From positions 62,001-126,000 of the forward strand of contig DAOSNS010000006.1 of NCBI GenBank assembly GCA_035373625.1: a stretch of DNA of 64,000 bases, given 5' to 3'. The translations under genes were made by a program, and so were the position numbers. The notes under the pieces are model-generated. The model saw only the letters and a program-made list of their open reading frames with translations, searched no databases and had not been told where the DNA came from. Below are positions 33,493-41,445 of the stretch, piece after piece (positions within the stretch are counted from its first letter, which is position 1; each line of letters opens with the position of its first letter). Source of the stretch: DSWT01 sp035373625. Its GTDB lineage: Bacteria; Chloroflexota; Anaerolineae; B4-G1; SLSP01.

Positions 33493-34647
33493 TCAAAGTA
33501 TAGTTTGCTCAAACAGTGTTTCGTATTCCGTGACGGTGCGTTCGGTAGAGAAACGCGCGACGATTTCTTCCCGTGGACGGATATAGTCGCTGCGGCGATC
33601 GAGGACTTTGAGCATGGCTTCGGCCAGACCTTCGGCGTCGCCGATGGGGGCGATCTCTCCCATGCCGGTTTGCAGGATAGGCTGACGCACGCCGGGGAGG
33701 TCGCTGGCGACGCACGGAACCCCGCACAACATCGCTTCTACCTGCACCAGGCCGAACGATTCGGTGGAATTGAGGCTTGGCACAACCAGCAAGTCCAGAT
33801 TGGGATAGAACGCCGCCATCTGAACCGGGTCCAACACCCCCAGAAACTTCCATTGATCCTGATCTTCGTAGCGGCGGATCAGCGGTTCGAGTTTACGGGC
33901 ATACGCTTCCTCGGCCAGGACGTTTTTGTACTGTCCGGCAAAGAGAATGCGCGCGCGGGGATAACGTTCCAGGATGCGTGGAAAGGCCTTGAGCAGCACT
34001 TCCACGCCTTTCTCCGAGGCCAAACGCGCTGCCATGCCGATAACCGGATGAGCACGGCCCGGATTGTGCATTTTCGCAAAAGCCGCGATCCCCGAAGGTG
34101 TCATCGGTGGCAATTCGACAGGTGGGGGGATAACGTGTAGCTTATCGCTGAATTTTTGCAGGAATGGGGAATGATCGGCAAAATCCTGCGTATAAGCGAT
34201 CACTTTGTGAGAAAATTTTCCCGCCAGGTTGTTCATCACGTTCACAACACCGTTCACAAAGCGGTTGAAGCGCCCCGACGGCAATTGCAGGTCACAATGG
34301 TAGGTGAGGACGGTGGGCTTCTTCATCAACCGTCCCCGCAGCGCCACACCGGCCGCGTCAAACTGTGGCAGGTGCAGGCTGATGACGTCGGTCTGCGCGG
34401 CGAGTTTCCACGCCAGGAATCCGAAGGTGGGCATAATCACCCCCTTGCTGATGCGGAAAAGCACCGGGGCGCGCACAATCTGCACCCCGTCCAGGCTTTC
34501 GCGGCGCGCCAGATCGCGGTTGTAATGGGAGGTCAGGATTGTGACCGTGTGTCCACGCCGGGCTAACCCTTTTGCCAGCCGCTCGGCATAGATGGTCAAC
34601 CCGCTGGTGTGCGGACGGTAATAGGTCAGAACGATGAGCACGCGCAT
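33493..34647 (-). CDS. GT4-family glycosyltransferase
   Basis: 384 residues, GT-B fold. The N-terminal half begins LIVLTYYRPHTSGLTIYAERL, typical of GT4 acceptor domains. The C-terminal half has the donor-binding ESFGLVQVEAM motif (EX7E) and a GMAARLASEKGVEVLLKA region. Such retaining enzymes move a hexose from a nucleotide sugar to a lipid or glycan acceptor on the cytoplasmic face. It lies in one transcription unit with a nucleotide-sugar epimerase and a flippase-like membrane protein, suggesting surface polysaccharide or glycolipid synthesis. Donor and acceptor unknown. Confidence 0.88.
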   Translation of the reverse strand: MRVLIVLTYYRPHTSGLTIYAERLAKGLARRGHTVTILTSHYNRDLARRESLDGVQIVRAPVLFRISKGVIMPTFGFLAWKLAAQTDVISLHLPQFDAAGVALRGRLMKKPTVLTYHCDLQLPSGRFNRFVNGVVNVMNNLAGKFSHKVIAYTQDFADHSPFLQKFSDKLHVIPPPVELPPMTPSGIAAFAKMHNPGRAHPVIGMAARLASEKGVEVLLKAFPRILERYPRARILFAGQYKNVLAEEAYARKLEPLIRRYEDQDQWKFLGVLDPVQMAAFYPNLDLLVVPSLNSTESFGLVQVEAMLCGVPCVASDLPGVRQPILQTGMGEIAPIGDAEGLAEAMLKVLDRRSDYIRPREEIVARFSTERTVTEYETLFEQTIL

Positions 34648-34690
34648 AAGGGACTCCGTGATAATCAGGGCCTAAAGATTGGGGATTGGG

Positions 34691-35716
34691 TCAGGGAGTG
34701 AAGAGGGTGCGATTTGCAGTGACCCAATGGAAGAGGCGGGTGATACCTTCTTCCACGCCCACCCGGGGACGCCAACCCAATTGCTCGGCGGCTTTGCGGA
34801 TGTCGGCGACAAAGATGCGTTGGTCGCCGGGCCGCCAGTCGCTCCACTTGACCGGGATTTCGTGCCCGGTAAGCCGTTCCAACAAAGGGCGAAATTCTTG
34901 CCAGACCGAAAGCTGATTCGCCGGACCGCCGCCGACATTGTAAATTTGTCCGGCGACCCGGTCAATATTGGCAATGGCGGCATCGTAGGCGTTCAACAAA
35001 TCCTCGATGTACAGCAAGTCGCGGACTTGTTTGCCATCGCCGTAGATGGTGATCGGGCGTCCCAACACCGCCGCAATGACGAACCACGCCACCCAACCTT
35101 GATCTTCGATGCCGAACTGCCGGGGACCGTAGATGCAGCTTTGGCGGAATACCACCGTCCGTGTCCCGTAGATGCGCGCATAATCGCGCATATACTGGTC
35201 ACCGGCGCCTTTTGAACATCCATAGGGCGAATGAAAGTCAAGCGGGTAGGTTTCGGGAATACCATAGGGATAATCGCGGTAGGCATAGCGGGTCTCACGT
35301 TCCTCGATGATGAGTGCTTCCATACCGCCGTAAACTTTGTTTGTCGAGGCAAAGAGGATAATGGGATGATTGCCCAACAGGCGCGCCGCCTCCAGGACGT
35401 TGAGGGTGCCGGTGACGTTGATCTCAAAATCTTCGCGTGGATTCAAAACCGACGTTGTCACGGCCACCTGCGAAGCCAGATGGACGACGACATCCGCATC
35501 GCGGATTGCTGCCGTGAGCAGGCAGGCATCGCGCACATCTCCCTGGATGAGGGTGAAAGCGTGGGGGCCATACGTTTCGCGCAGCCAGGTCAGATTGGCC
35601 GTTGTGCCGCGCCGGGAAAGATTGTCGTAAATGGTGACGCGCTCGCCGCGTCCCAAAAGCCGATAGGCGTAGTTCGAGCCGATAAATCCAGCACCGCCGG
35701 TAATCAGATAATGCAT
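34691..35716 (-). CDS. NAD-dependent nucleotide-sugar epimerase, CDP-paratose 2-epimerase-like
   Basis: 341 residues of the extended short-chain dehydrogenase family. NAD-binding GGAGFIGSN (7-15) and the catalytic YxxxK (SPYGCSKGAGDQY) are present. The segments ASTNKVYGG, YARIYGTRTVVFRQSC and YGPRQFGIEDQGW are those I associate with RfbE-type CDP-paratose/tyvelose 2-epimerases, which make CDP-tyvelose for O-antigen-like glycans. The CDP-sugar assignment rests on remembered motifs, since no paratose synthase gene is nearby. Part of the minus-strand glycan operon. Confidence 0.85.
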   Translation of the reverse strand: MHYLITGGAGFIGSNYAYRLLGRGERVTIYDNLSRRGTTANLTWLRETYGPHAFTLIQGDVRDACLLTAAIRDADVVVHLASQVAVTTSVLNPREDFEINVTGTLNVLEAARLLGNHPIILFASTNKVYGGMEALIIEERETRYAYRDYPYGIPETYPLDFHSPYGCSKGAGDQYMRDYARIYGTRTVVFRQSCIYGPRQFGIEDQGWVAWFVIAAVLGRPITIYGDGKQVRDLLYIEDLLNAYDAAIANIDRVAGQIYNVGGGPANQLSVWQEFRPLLERLTGHEIPVKWSDWRPGDQRIFVADIRKAAEQLGWRPRVGVEEGITRLFHWVTANRTLFTP

Positions 35717-35747
35717 TGTGCGGGGTCCTCCGGAAATGGTCAGGTAG

Positions 35748-35795
35748 CTGTCAGTCGGATAGTCATCAGTCGGACGCTGGTGCCTCCGCAGGTAG
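35748..35795. repeat. Degenerate word repeat (GTCAGTCGGATAGTCATCAGTCGG type)
   Basis: Short imperfect tandem copies of a (A)GTC(A/G)GTCGG word between two operon genes. A related stretch is at 57625-57655. Confidence 0.5.
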
Positions 35796-35800
35796 GGGAA

Positions 35801-36841
35801 TCAATCGCTTCTTTCAACTTGCTGAGCATTGCTGACGAGGCTCTTGAACGAGATGCCCCAAAACAGCAAGGTCAACGCCCCCAGGAGGATGCCGGTGAGG
35901 TAAGGAAGAGCGTGGACGATCACAGCGTAGGTCAATCCCGACTCGCGGCTGATGTTGAAGCCCCAGAAAAGCGCCTCGCGCACGGCGAAATGGAACGATC
36001 CCAGGCCGCCGGTCGCCGGAAAAACCATGCCAAAGGCACTGGCCCAGGTGGTCACAATTGCTTTGAGGACGCCGGCTTCGGGGGATAAGAAGGCGCGGCA
36101 CGCCTGCAAGGCCGTCCAAAAATACAGCGGTGTGGCGATCCACAACACGATGGACCACAAGAGTAGGGTTGCTCCTTCGCGCGCCGAACGCAAAGCGATC
36201 AGACCATCCAGCGCATGCTGCACGGGCTTCAACCAGCGTTCAGGATTGGGGATGTGCAACAGCGTCAAGATGCGCTGCGCCAACGCCTCAACCTTTTGTG
36301 GGAACAGGGCCACCAGGATGAATATTATCAACATCCCCAAAGCCAGGATGCCACTGAGCGCGATGATCAATTGGAAAGAAAGGACGCCGTTCGATTGTCC
36401 GCTGGCAAGGTAAGCACGCAGCCCCGGCACAAACGGCAATGTACCCACCAGCATGATGACGATGAGGAACATATCCAGCACCCGCTCCACCACCACGGTC
36501 GAAAGTGCCGCGATCACCGAAACCGGACCGCGCGCGGCCGCTGCGACGGCGCGCGCCGGATCGCCCGCGCGCATGGGCAGCACGCCGCTGACCAGATAGC
36601 CGATATTGATCAGGCCGAAGGTGTCTCCCAGGGAGAGCTTGCGCCCCAACAAAATCCGCCAGCGTTGCGCACGAATGACCAACGTCACCAGGATCAGCAC
36701 AAACGTCAGCAGGAGCCACCCCAGGTGCACCTGTTGCAACGCCGCGCCGACTTCGGAAAAATTCACACCGCGCAGGGCCACATAGAGAGCCAGGGCGCTC
36801 AGAATCAAGGTCACGATGATTTGCAGGCTTCGCTTTTTCAT
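35801..36841 (-). CDS. Flippase-like / lysylphosphatidylglycerol synthase TM-region family membrane protein
   Basis: 346 residues with about eight hydrophobic segments, starting with a basic N-terminus (MKKRSLQIIV) and a first helix. GYLVSGVLPMRAGDPARAVA is the conserved region of the UPF0104/AglD2/MprF-N family. Proteins of this family move lipids or polyprenyl-linked sugars across the membrane or accompany glycosyltransferases. Promoter-proximal gene of the glycan operon. The -10 box lies 8 bases before the ATG, so its mRNA may be leaderless. Confidence 0.85.
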   Translation of the reverse strand: MKKRSLQIIVTLILSALALYVALRGVNFSEVGAALQQVHLGWLLLTFVLILVTLVIRAQRWRILLGRKLSLGDTFGLINIGYLVSGVLPMRAGDPARAVAAAARGPVSVIAALSTVVVERVLDMFLIVIMLVGTLPFVPGLRAYLASGQSNGVLSFQLIIALSGILALGMLIIFILVALFPQKVEALAQRILTLLHIPNPERWLKPVQHALDGLIALRSAREGATLLLWSIVLWIATPLYFWTALQACRAFLSPEAGVLKAIVTTWASAFGMVFPATGGLGSFHFAVREALFWGFNISRESGLTYAVIVHALPYLTGILLGALTLLFWGISFKSLVSNAQQVERSD

Positions 36842-36849
36842 AAGTCGCT

Positions 36850-36858
36850 ATTATACCA
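36850..36858 (-). promoter_or_regulatory. Extended -10 promoter of the glycan operon
   Basis: On the minus strand TGGTATAAT lies 8 bases before the ATG of the flippase-like gene; the -35 is poor (CCTTCA at 17 bp). The start of transcription would nearly coincide with the ATG. Confidence 0.55.
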
Positions 36859-36910
36859 CAGGGAACATATTTTGAAGGTCAATGGCTGCTCGTGAGAATT
36901 CGACGGGGAT

Positions 36911-36938
36911 TTGCAACCTCCGCAAGGTTGGTTATAAC
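36911..36938 (+). promoter_or_regulatory. Putative coaX promoter with operator-like inverted repeat
   Basis: TTGCAA, 16-bp spacer, TATAAC, about 70 bp before the coaX ATG. The repeat CAACCT-CCGC-AAGGTTG (36914-36931) overlaps the -35 and spacer. Confidence 0.5.
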
Positions 36939-37009
36939 TTGAGGTAGCGACGCCTGAATACTGAACACGATACCAGGCTATTCGATTAACGACGATCAGG
37001 AGGAAAAGT

Positions 37010-37792
37010 ATGCTCTTAGCCGTCAACGTGGGAAACACCAACATTGTCTTCGGCATTCACGACGGTGAGAAATGGTTGCGCCAGTGGCGTGTGCGGACGG
37101 TGCGCGATAAGATGCCCGATGAGTACGGCTTGCTCTTCCGCGATTATCTGCGCGAGACAGGTGTATCGCTCAAAGAACTGGATCAGGCTGCCATCAGCAG
37201 TGTGGTCCCGCCGATTACCGACCGGATGGAGGAGATGCTCATCGCGCATATAGGCGTGGTGCCGTTGATTGTCAGCGCGGCAGTGAAAACCGGGCTGACG
37301 TTTGCCATAGACAATCCGGCAGAACTGGGGGCGGATCTGATCGCCGATGCGGTCGCCGCTTACAACCGCGTGCAAGATGCGTGCATTGTAGTGGACTTCG
37401 GCACGGCGACGACGTTCACGGCGGTAGCGGCGGATGCGACGTTTCTCGGTGTTGCTATTGCGCCGGGAATCAATCTGGCGATGTCGGCGCTGGCGGGGGG
37501 AACGGCGCAATTGCCACAGATCCGCTTGAGTGCGCCGCCGCGTCCCATCGGCACCAACACGGTCCATTCGATTCAATCCGGCATTGTCCTGGGGTATGTG
37601 GGGATGGTGGAGAGCCTCATCGCGCGCTTCCGCGAACAAATGGGCGTGCCCGCGCAGGCGCTGGCAACCGGCGGCCTGGCGCGGTTAATCGCACCGCTGA
37701 CGTGTTGTTTCACGGCCGTGGATGAGTGGTTGACGCTGGATGGGATTCGCCTGATTGCGTTGATGAACAAGGATGAGCGAATCGGCGAATGA
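37010..37792 (+). CDS. coaX: Type III pantothenate kinase
   Basis: 260 residues. CoaX phosphorylates pantothenate, the first step of coenzyme A synthesis, and needs a monovalent cation. ASKHA-fold motifs are clear: MLLAVNVGNTN (phosphate 1), ELGADLIADAVAAY, VVDFGTATTFTAV (phosphate 2) and GIVLGYVGMVESLI. AGGAGGAAAA lies before the ATG. The 3' end overlaps the next glycosyltransferase gene by 20 bp. Confidence 0.95.
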   Translation: MLLAVNVGNTNIVFGIHDGEKWLRQWRVRTVRDKMPDEYGLLFRDYLRETGVSLKELDQAAISSVVPPITDRMEEMLIAHIGVVPLIVSAAVKTGLTFAIDNPAELGADLIADAVAAYNRVQDACIVVDFGTATTFTAVAADATFLGVAIAPGINLAMSALAGGTAQLPQIRLSAPPRPIGTNTVHSIQSGIVLGYVGMVESLIARFREQMGVPAQALATGGLARLIAPLTCCFTAVDEWLTLDGIRLIALMNKDERIGE

Positions 37793-37860
37793 GCGAATCG
37801 GCAGGTCAGAGAGGCGCATAACCTGTAACCCACAACTCACAACTTACAACTCACAATCCA
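37773..37860 (+). repeat. Degenerate word repeats spanning the coaX/GT-C junction
   Basis: Two word families sit side by side: GAGCGAATCGGCGAAT copies (37775-37800, the reverse complement of the words at 56350-56400) and AACTCACAACTTACAACTCACAA (37832-37856). They code the non-conserved first 27 residues of the glycosyltransferase. Confidence 0.6.
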
Positions 37861-39299
37861 TACCCTTTGCCCTTGTCGTGTTGTTGGCGCTGCTCGTGCG
37901 GGTGGCATGGTTGGTGCACTTCCCGACGAATCCGATCGCGCCGGTAGATGCGGAAGGATTTCATCTGCTGGCCGTGAACATGCTGGGGGGACGCGGTTTT
38001 GCCATCGGCTGGGAGCCACCGTTTTGCCCGACAGCGGTGCGCACACCGTTATATCCGCTGTTCCTGGCCACAATCTACACGGTGATGGGACACAATCCCC
38101 TGCGCGTGCTGCCGGCGCACCTGCTGCTCGAAGCGTTGACAACGGCACTGGTGATGCGCCTGGGACGTGACCTCGGCGGCAGACGTATGGGACTGTGGGC
38201 CGGTCTCCTCTACGCTTGTAACGGCACGACACAACGCTACACCGGTTATCTTCTCTCCGAGACGTTGCTTCTCCCGCTGTTGACGGCTTCTGTGTGGATG
38301 ACTTTGCGCGTCTTGCGCCATCCCACAAGCAGAAAAGCCGCTATCACCGGATTGCTCTGGGGACTTACCTTGCTCACCAAACCGAATGTGCAGTTTCTCG
38401 CACTGTGCATGGCCGGGGTGTTGACATGGCGAATGGCGAGTTACGAATTACGAATAACGAATTACGTTTCACGCCTTAAGTTCCTCTTTTTCTGGCTTGC
38501 TTTCGGCTCGACGCTGTTCCCGTGGCTGCTTCGTAATCGCATGACGTTTGGCCGGTGGATGCTGTCCACGGCCTTTGAAGAGAATCTGGCGCGGGTGAGC
38601 GCTGTCGTGACGTTGGCCGAACAAGAAGGTGTGCGCGCCGAGCCGTGGACGGAGACGTGGGAGTATTACTACGACCGGGTTGTTGCTGCGGCGCGTGCGC
38701 GCAGCACGTGGGAGGCACACGCCGCGACGGACGAATGTACCGTACTGTACCATCTTCAGCTCGACATTGCGCGCGCGGCTCGCGACATCGTGCGTGCGCA
38801 TCTCCTCAGTTATTTTCGGGCGCACCTGCGCGGCGTGTTGACCAGCCTGCGCGACCCCGGCCATCGTCTGTGGTATCACGTGCTGACGGGTCAGGAGTGG
38901 GAAAGCACCGGCGTAGTCGCCGACATAGGGGCACGCATGGCGTGGTCATTGGAACGGGGAGCGGTAGGGGATGCACTGCACGCGCTGTGGATGGAGCGGG
39001 TTGTACGTCCGCCCTTGCCGGCAGTGTTTTTGTGGTGGGGACTGGTGGCAGCGCGCCTGAGCGTATGGGTTTTTGTGCTGCGCGGCGCGTGGCGTTTGCG
39101 GCGGCTCCCCTGGGTGCCGGGCGTGCTCTTAGGGACGGTCGCCTATCTGCTGTTGCTGCCGGGGCCGATCGCGTATGATCGTTTCTATCTGCCGGCAATT
39201 CCTGAGGTCATCTTGCTTGTCCTGACAGGTTTTTGCAAACCTGTCAGGGGTGACGAAACAGTTGCTCGCGGATATCTTCATTGCTGGTACGTAGCTTGA
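37773..39299 (+). CDS. GT39/ArnT-like (GT-C) membrane glycosyltransferase
   Basis: 508 residues with about ten hydrophobic segments. After the first helix (IPFALVVLLALLVRVAWLVHF) the first external loop carries DAEGFHLLA, matching the catalytic acidic position of PMT/ArnT enzymes that transfer sugars from polyprenyl-phosphate donors. Both termini and an internal segment are unusual: residues 1-27 and SYELRITNYVSRL (about 222-234) are encoded by degenerate word repeats, and the end reads through a palindrome. The start is uncertain; the functional protein may begin near residue 28. Runs tail-to-tail into the next gene with a 56-bp overlap. Confidence 0.8.
   Translation: MSESANERIGRSERRITCNPQLTTYNSQSIPFALVVLLALLVRVAWLVHFPTNPIAPVDAEGFHLLAVNMLGGRGFAIGWEPPFCPTAVRTPLYPLFLATIYTVMGHNPLRVLPAHLLLEALTTALVMRLGRDLGGRRMGLWAGLLYACNGTTQRYTGYLLSETLLLPLLTASVWMTLRVLRHPTSRKAAITGLLWGLTLLTKPNVQFLALCMAGVLTWRMASYELRITNYVSRLKFLFFWLAFGSTLFPWLLRNRMTFGRWMLSTAFEENLARVSAVVTLAEQEGVRAEPWTETWEYYYDRVVAAARARSTWEAHAATDECTVLYHLQLDIARAARDIVRAHLLSYFRAHLRGVLTSLRDPGHRLWYHVLTGQEWESTGVVADIGARMAWSLERGAVGDALHALWMERVVRPPLPAVFLWWGLVAARLSVWVFVLRGAWRLRRLPWVPGVLLGTVAYLLLLPGPIAYDRFYLPAIPEVILLVLTGFCKPVRGDETVARGYLHCWYVA
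38425..38480 (+). repeat. In-gene word repeat (GAATTACGAATAACGAATTACG)
   Basis: Near-tandem ACGAATTACGAATAACGAATTACG words, A+T-rich against their surroundings, read in frame as YELRITNYVSR within a cytoplasmic or loop segment of the GT-C protein. Confidence 0.6.
39221..39248. repeat. Perfect palindrome in the overlap of two convergent genes
   Basis: 12-bp arms CCTGACAGGTTT / AAACCTGTCAGG with a TTGC loop. It codes the tail of the GT-C protein (LTGFCKPVR) and lies directly at the 3' end of the cNMP-domain gene, so it may act as a two-way terminator; the form is REP-like. Confidence 0.7.
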
Positions 39300-39717
39300 T
39301 CGCCAGTTCCGCCGCGATGCGGTGCATGATGTGAAATCCGATTTCGGGATAATCGTAGCAGAGCTTAAGCAAGCGGTCGCGGGAAATGCGAATCAACTGC
39401 GTATCGGCCTTACAGCGCGCGGATGCGGTGCGCCGTCCTTGATCTACCAGAAGGATCTCACCGAAAGTGTCATTTTCCTTGAACATGGCGACAATCATCG
39501 GCTCACTTTTATCATCCAGCGGCTCCATAAGGATATCCACTGCTCCACGTGCCACGATGTAGAGGGCATCGCCGGGGTCGTTTTGATGGAAGATATACTC
39601 CCCTGCGCGGTAACTGATCTCCTCGCAAACCATCAAGACCAGGTCAAGATGAATCTCATTGAGATCACGGAAGAGATCGGACTGTCTCAGAACACGTTTA
39701 ATTTCTTGTAAATGCAC
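39244..39717 (-). CDS. Cyclic-nucleotide-binding domain protein without DNA-binding domain
   Basis: 157 residues, essentially one CRP/cAMP-binding cupin domain. The phosphate-binding cassette FGEILLVDQGRRTASARC (FGE...R[T/R][A]S) is intact, so it may bind cAMP or a related ligand. No C-terminal HTH follows, unlike CRP/FNR. GTG start, supported by AGGAGGG five bases upstream. Stand-alone domains of this type often act as sensors with partner proteins; the partner is unknown. Its 3' end overlaps the GT-C gene antiparallel. Confidence 0.85.
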   Translation of the reverse strand: MHLQEIKRVLRQSDLFRDLNEIHLDLVLMVCEEISYRAGEYIFHQNDPGDALYIVARGAVDILMEPLDDKSEPMIVAMFKENDTFGEILLVDQGRRTASARCKADTQLIRISRDRLLKLCYDYPEIGFHIMHRIAAELAIKLRTSNEDIREQLFRHP

Positions 39718-39737
39718 CTTAACCCTCCTGCCTTAAC

Positions 39738-40232
39738 TCATAACTCGATCCATTGTAATTCACCCGTTGCCAGGTCCACAATGGCACACGTGGCACGTTT
39801 CCCCCGGCCGGAAGCCAGCGTGCCGGGATTGATGATCCGCGTCGTGCCGATGGTCTCGTCTCTGGGAACATGAGTATGTCCGTGGATTACATAGGCATAC
39901 GTCGCAGCGCGGATCAATGAAGTAAGCTGCTGCCAGCTATCGCCATGCATCAATGCCATCTGCACGCCGTCAAAGTTCAATGTGTGGACGCGCGCCAGCC
40001 GTTCTGCGCCGAAATATTCCGCAACCGTTAACGCCAACCGGGGATCGTGATCCATGTTTCCCCTGGCGAGCCACACATCAAAACCATGTAGCAGCTTGAG
40101 CGTTGATGCAGTGGTAACATCGCCAGCATGCAACACGGTTTGTACCTGCGCCTCACGGAAACGCGCCACTGCTGCGCCAAGTGCCCGTATGTCGTCGTGA
40201 GTGTCAGAAATCAGGCCGACACGCATTTTCAC
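39738..40232 (-). CDS. YfcE/MJ0936-type metallophosphoesterase
   Basis: 164 residues. Metal-binding motifs of the calcineurin-like family are in order: GLISDTHDD, HAGDVT, ARGNMD, LMHGD and HGHTH. Members hydrolyse phosphodiesters with Mn or Ni. GTG start chosen because GAGGA lies 7 bases before it; the ATG two codons on is 13 bases away. Twenty bp from the cNMP-domain gene on the same strand, so likely co-transcribed. Physiological substrate unknown. Confidence 0.9.
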   Translation of the reverse strand: MKMRVGLISDTHDDIRALGAAVARFREAQVQTVLHAGDVTTASTLKLLHGFDVWLARGNMDHDPRLALTVAEYFGAERLARVHTLNFDGVQMALMHGDSWQQLTSLIRAATYAYVIHGHTHVPRDETIGTTRIINPGTLASGRGKRATCAIVDLATGELQWIEL

Positions 40233-40265
40233 AGTTTGTTCCTCAATAGCCGCCTCATTGGCTGT

Positions 40266-40907
40266 CTAATTCTCCCGTGCGTCCACAACCTGCATGCCTA
40301 TGTCTTGCATGGCCGTGACCAACGCCTCACGTGCGACGCCGCGAACCTTGACCATCATCGCGCCACCACCATCCGGGCGATGGAAGGTGCCGAGGGCGAC
40401 AATGTCACCGCCGAGCGCCGCAATGCTGCCCGCGATTCGGCTGAGCGCGCCCGGTTCGTCCACAAGATGCAGTGTCAACCGCACCCCGCTTTGGCGCGCC
40501 CCCATCATCTCCAAAATGGTCTTGAAAATGTCAGTCTCTGTGATGATACCGACGAGCCGATCGTCTTCCACAACCGGCAGACCGCCGATTTTGCTATCGG
40601 CCATGATCCGCGCGGCTTCTTCTAGCGGGGCGTTGGGCGAGACGGTGATGACCTTTTTCGTCATCACCTCCTCGACCTTGAGCTTGGAGAGCAGATACCC
40701 CACCTCGTAGACACTAAGGCTGGTTGCCGGCGACGGCGAGGCATAGAGCAAATCTTTCTCGGAGACGATGCCGACGAGCTTGTGCTTCTTGTTGAGGATC
40801 GGCAACCGGCGCACGTTATGCTGGCGCATAAAACTCAGCGCCTCGGAAACCGGCATCTCGGGGCCGATGATCACGGGATTGGTCGTCATACAGTCTTTTA
40901 CTAACAT
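40266..40907 (-). CDS. CBS-pair plus ACT domain protein, AcuB-like
   Basis: 213 residues from MLVKDCMTTNPVIIG. Two CBS domains (about 1-60 and 75-135) bind adenosine nucleotides, and an ACT-like domain (about 140-210: LTLHLVDEPGALSRIAGSIA) senses a small ligand. This is the AcuB layout known from acetoin-utilisation loci and many Chloroflexi/Firmicutes genomes. The ATG at 40907 is set by AAGGAGG; an in-frame extension upstream has no conserved sequence. Likely a regulatory sensor of energy charge; target not identifiable. Confidence 0.88.
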   Translation of the reverse strand: MLVKDCMTTNPVIIGPEMPVSEALSFMRQHNVRRLPILNKKHKLVGIVSEKDLLYASPSPATSLSVYEVGYLLSKLKVEEVMTKKVITVSPNAPLEEAARIMADSKIGGLPVVEDDRLVGIITETDIFKTILEMMGARQSGVRLTLHLVDEPGALSRIAGSIAALGGDIVALGTFHRPDGGGAMMVKVRGVAREALVTAMQDIGMQVVDAREN

Positions 40908-40924
40908 ACACCTATCCTCCTTAT

Positions 40925-40980
40925 GGAATAAATTGTTGAAACGTTGGTATGTCGAAATGTTTGGACGTTGGCCCGTTATG
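40925..40980. repeat. Degenerate word repeat (GAAACGTTGG/GGACGTTGG type)
   Basis: Imperfect copies of TTG(A/G)AACGTT words upstream of the AcuB-like gene; relatives lie at 41420-41455 and 55155-55205. Confidence 0.45.
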
Positions 40981-40984
40981 GCAC

Positions 40985-41413
40985 CTAAAAAGCGCCCAAC
41001 TGGCACTGCACGATGCGCACGCCCAGTTGATTGGCAACATAGCCCACCAGCATTTTGGGGACGGAAAAATCGGCAGCGATCTGCCACGCGCGCACACATG
41101 GAAGCCGCCCTTCAGGGTCTAAGGCGGATTGGATAGCAGGGATGAGTCCATCGGGCACGGGATGTTCGGCAATTTTGGCGCTCTCCCAGCCTTTGGTGTG
41201 TCCGGGGTAGCCAAAAAGACCGAGCTGACAGTGATCGAGGTGTATGCCCAGAACGTCGGCGTTAAGCCCCACAATCAGTGGCGCAACGTGAGCCTCATCT
41301 GCAATGCGAAATGCCTGGGCACAGGCGATTTTTTCTTCCTTGCTCCGTGCGCGAATGGCAGCAGCCAACGCAGCGTCGGGTACGAAATCGGCAGGTAACT
41401 TTTTCTCTTTCAC
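40985..41413 (-). CDS. Duplicated HTH-like protein with two CQLG motifs
   Basis: 142 residues made of two related halves. Each has a Cys, an IA(D)...V...(V)G...LG helical pattern and ends in an identical CQLG box: DHCQLGLFG (about 63-71) and VQCQLGAF (last 8). Half one spans about 15-72, half two about 90-142. The helix pattern resembles small helix-turn-helix units (AADFSVPKMLVGYVANQLGVRI). I do not know the family function. GTG start with GAGGAGG just upstream. Neighbour to the AcuB-like sensor on the same strand. Confidence 0.6.
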   Translation of the reverse strand: MKEKKLPADFVPDAALAAAIRARSKEEKIACAQAFRIADEAHVAPLIVGLNADVLGIHLDHCQLGLFGYPGHTKGWESAKIAEHPVPDGLIPAIQSALDPEGRLPCVRAWQIAADFSVPKMLVGYVANQLGVRIVQCQLGAF

Positions 41414-41445
41414 ATATCCTCCTCAGTATAAAAAACGTTTGAACA

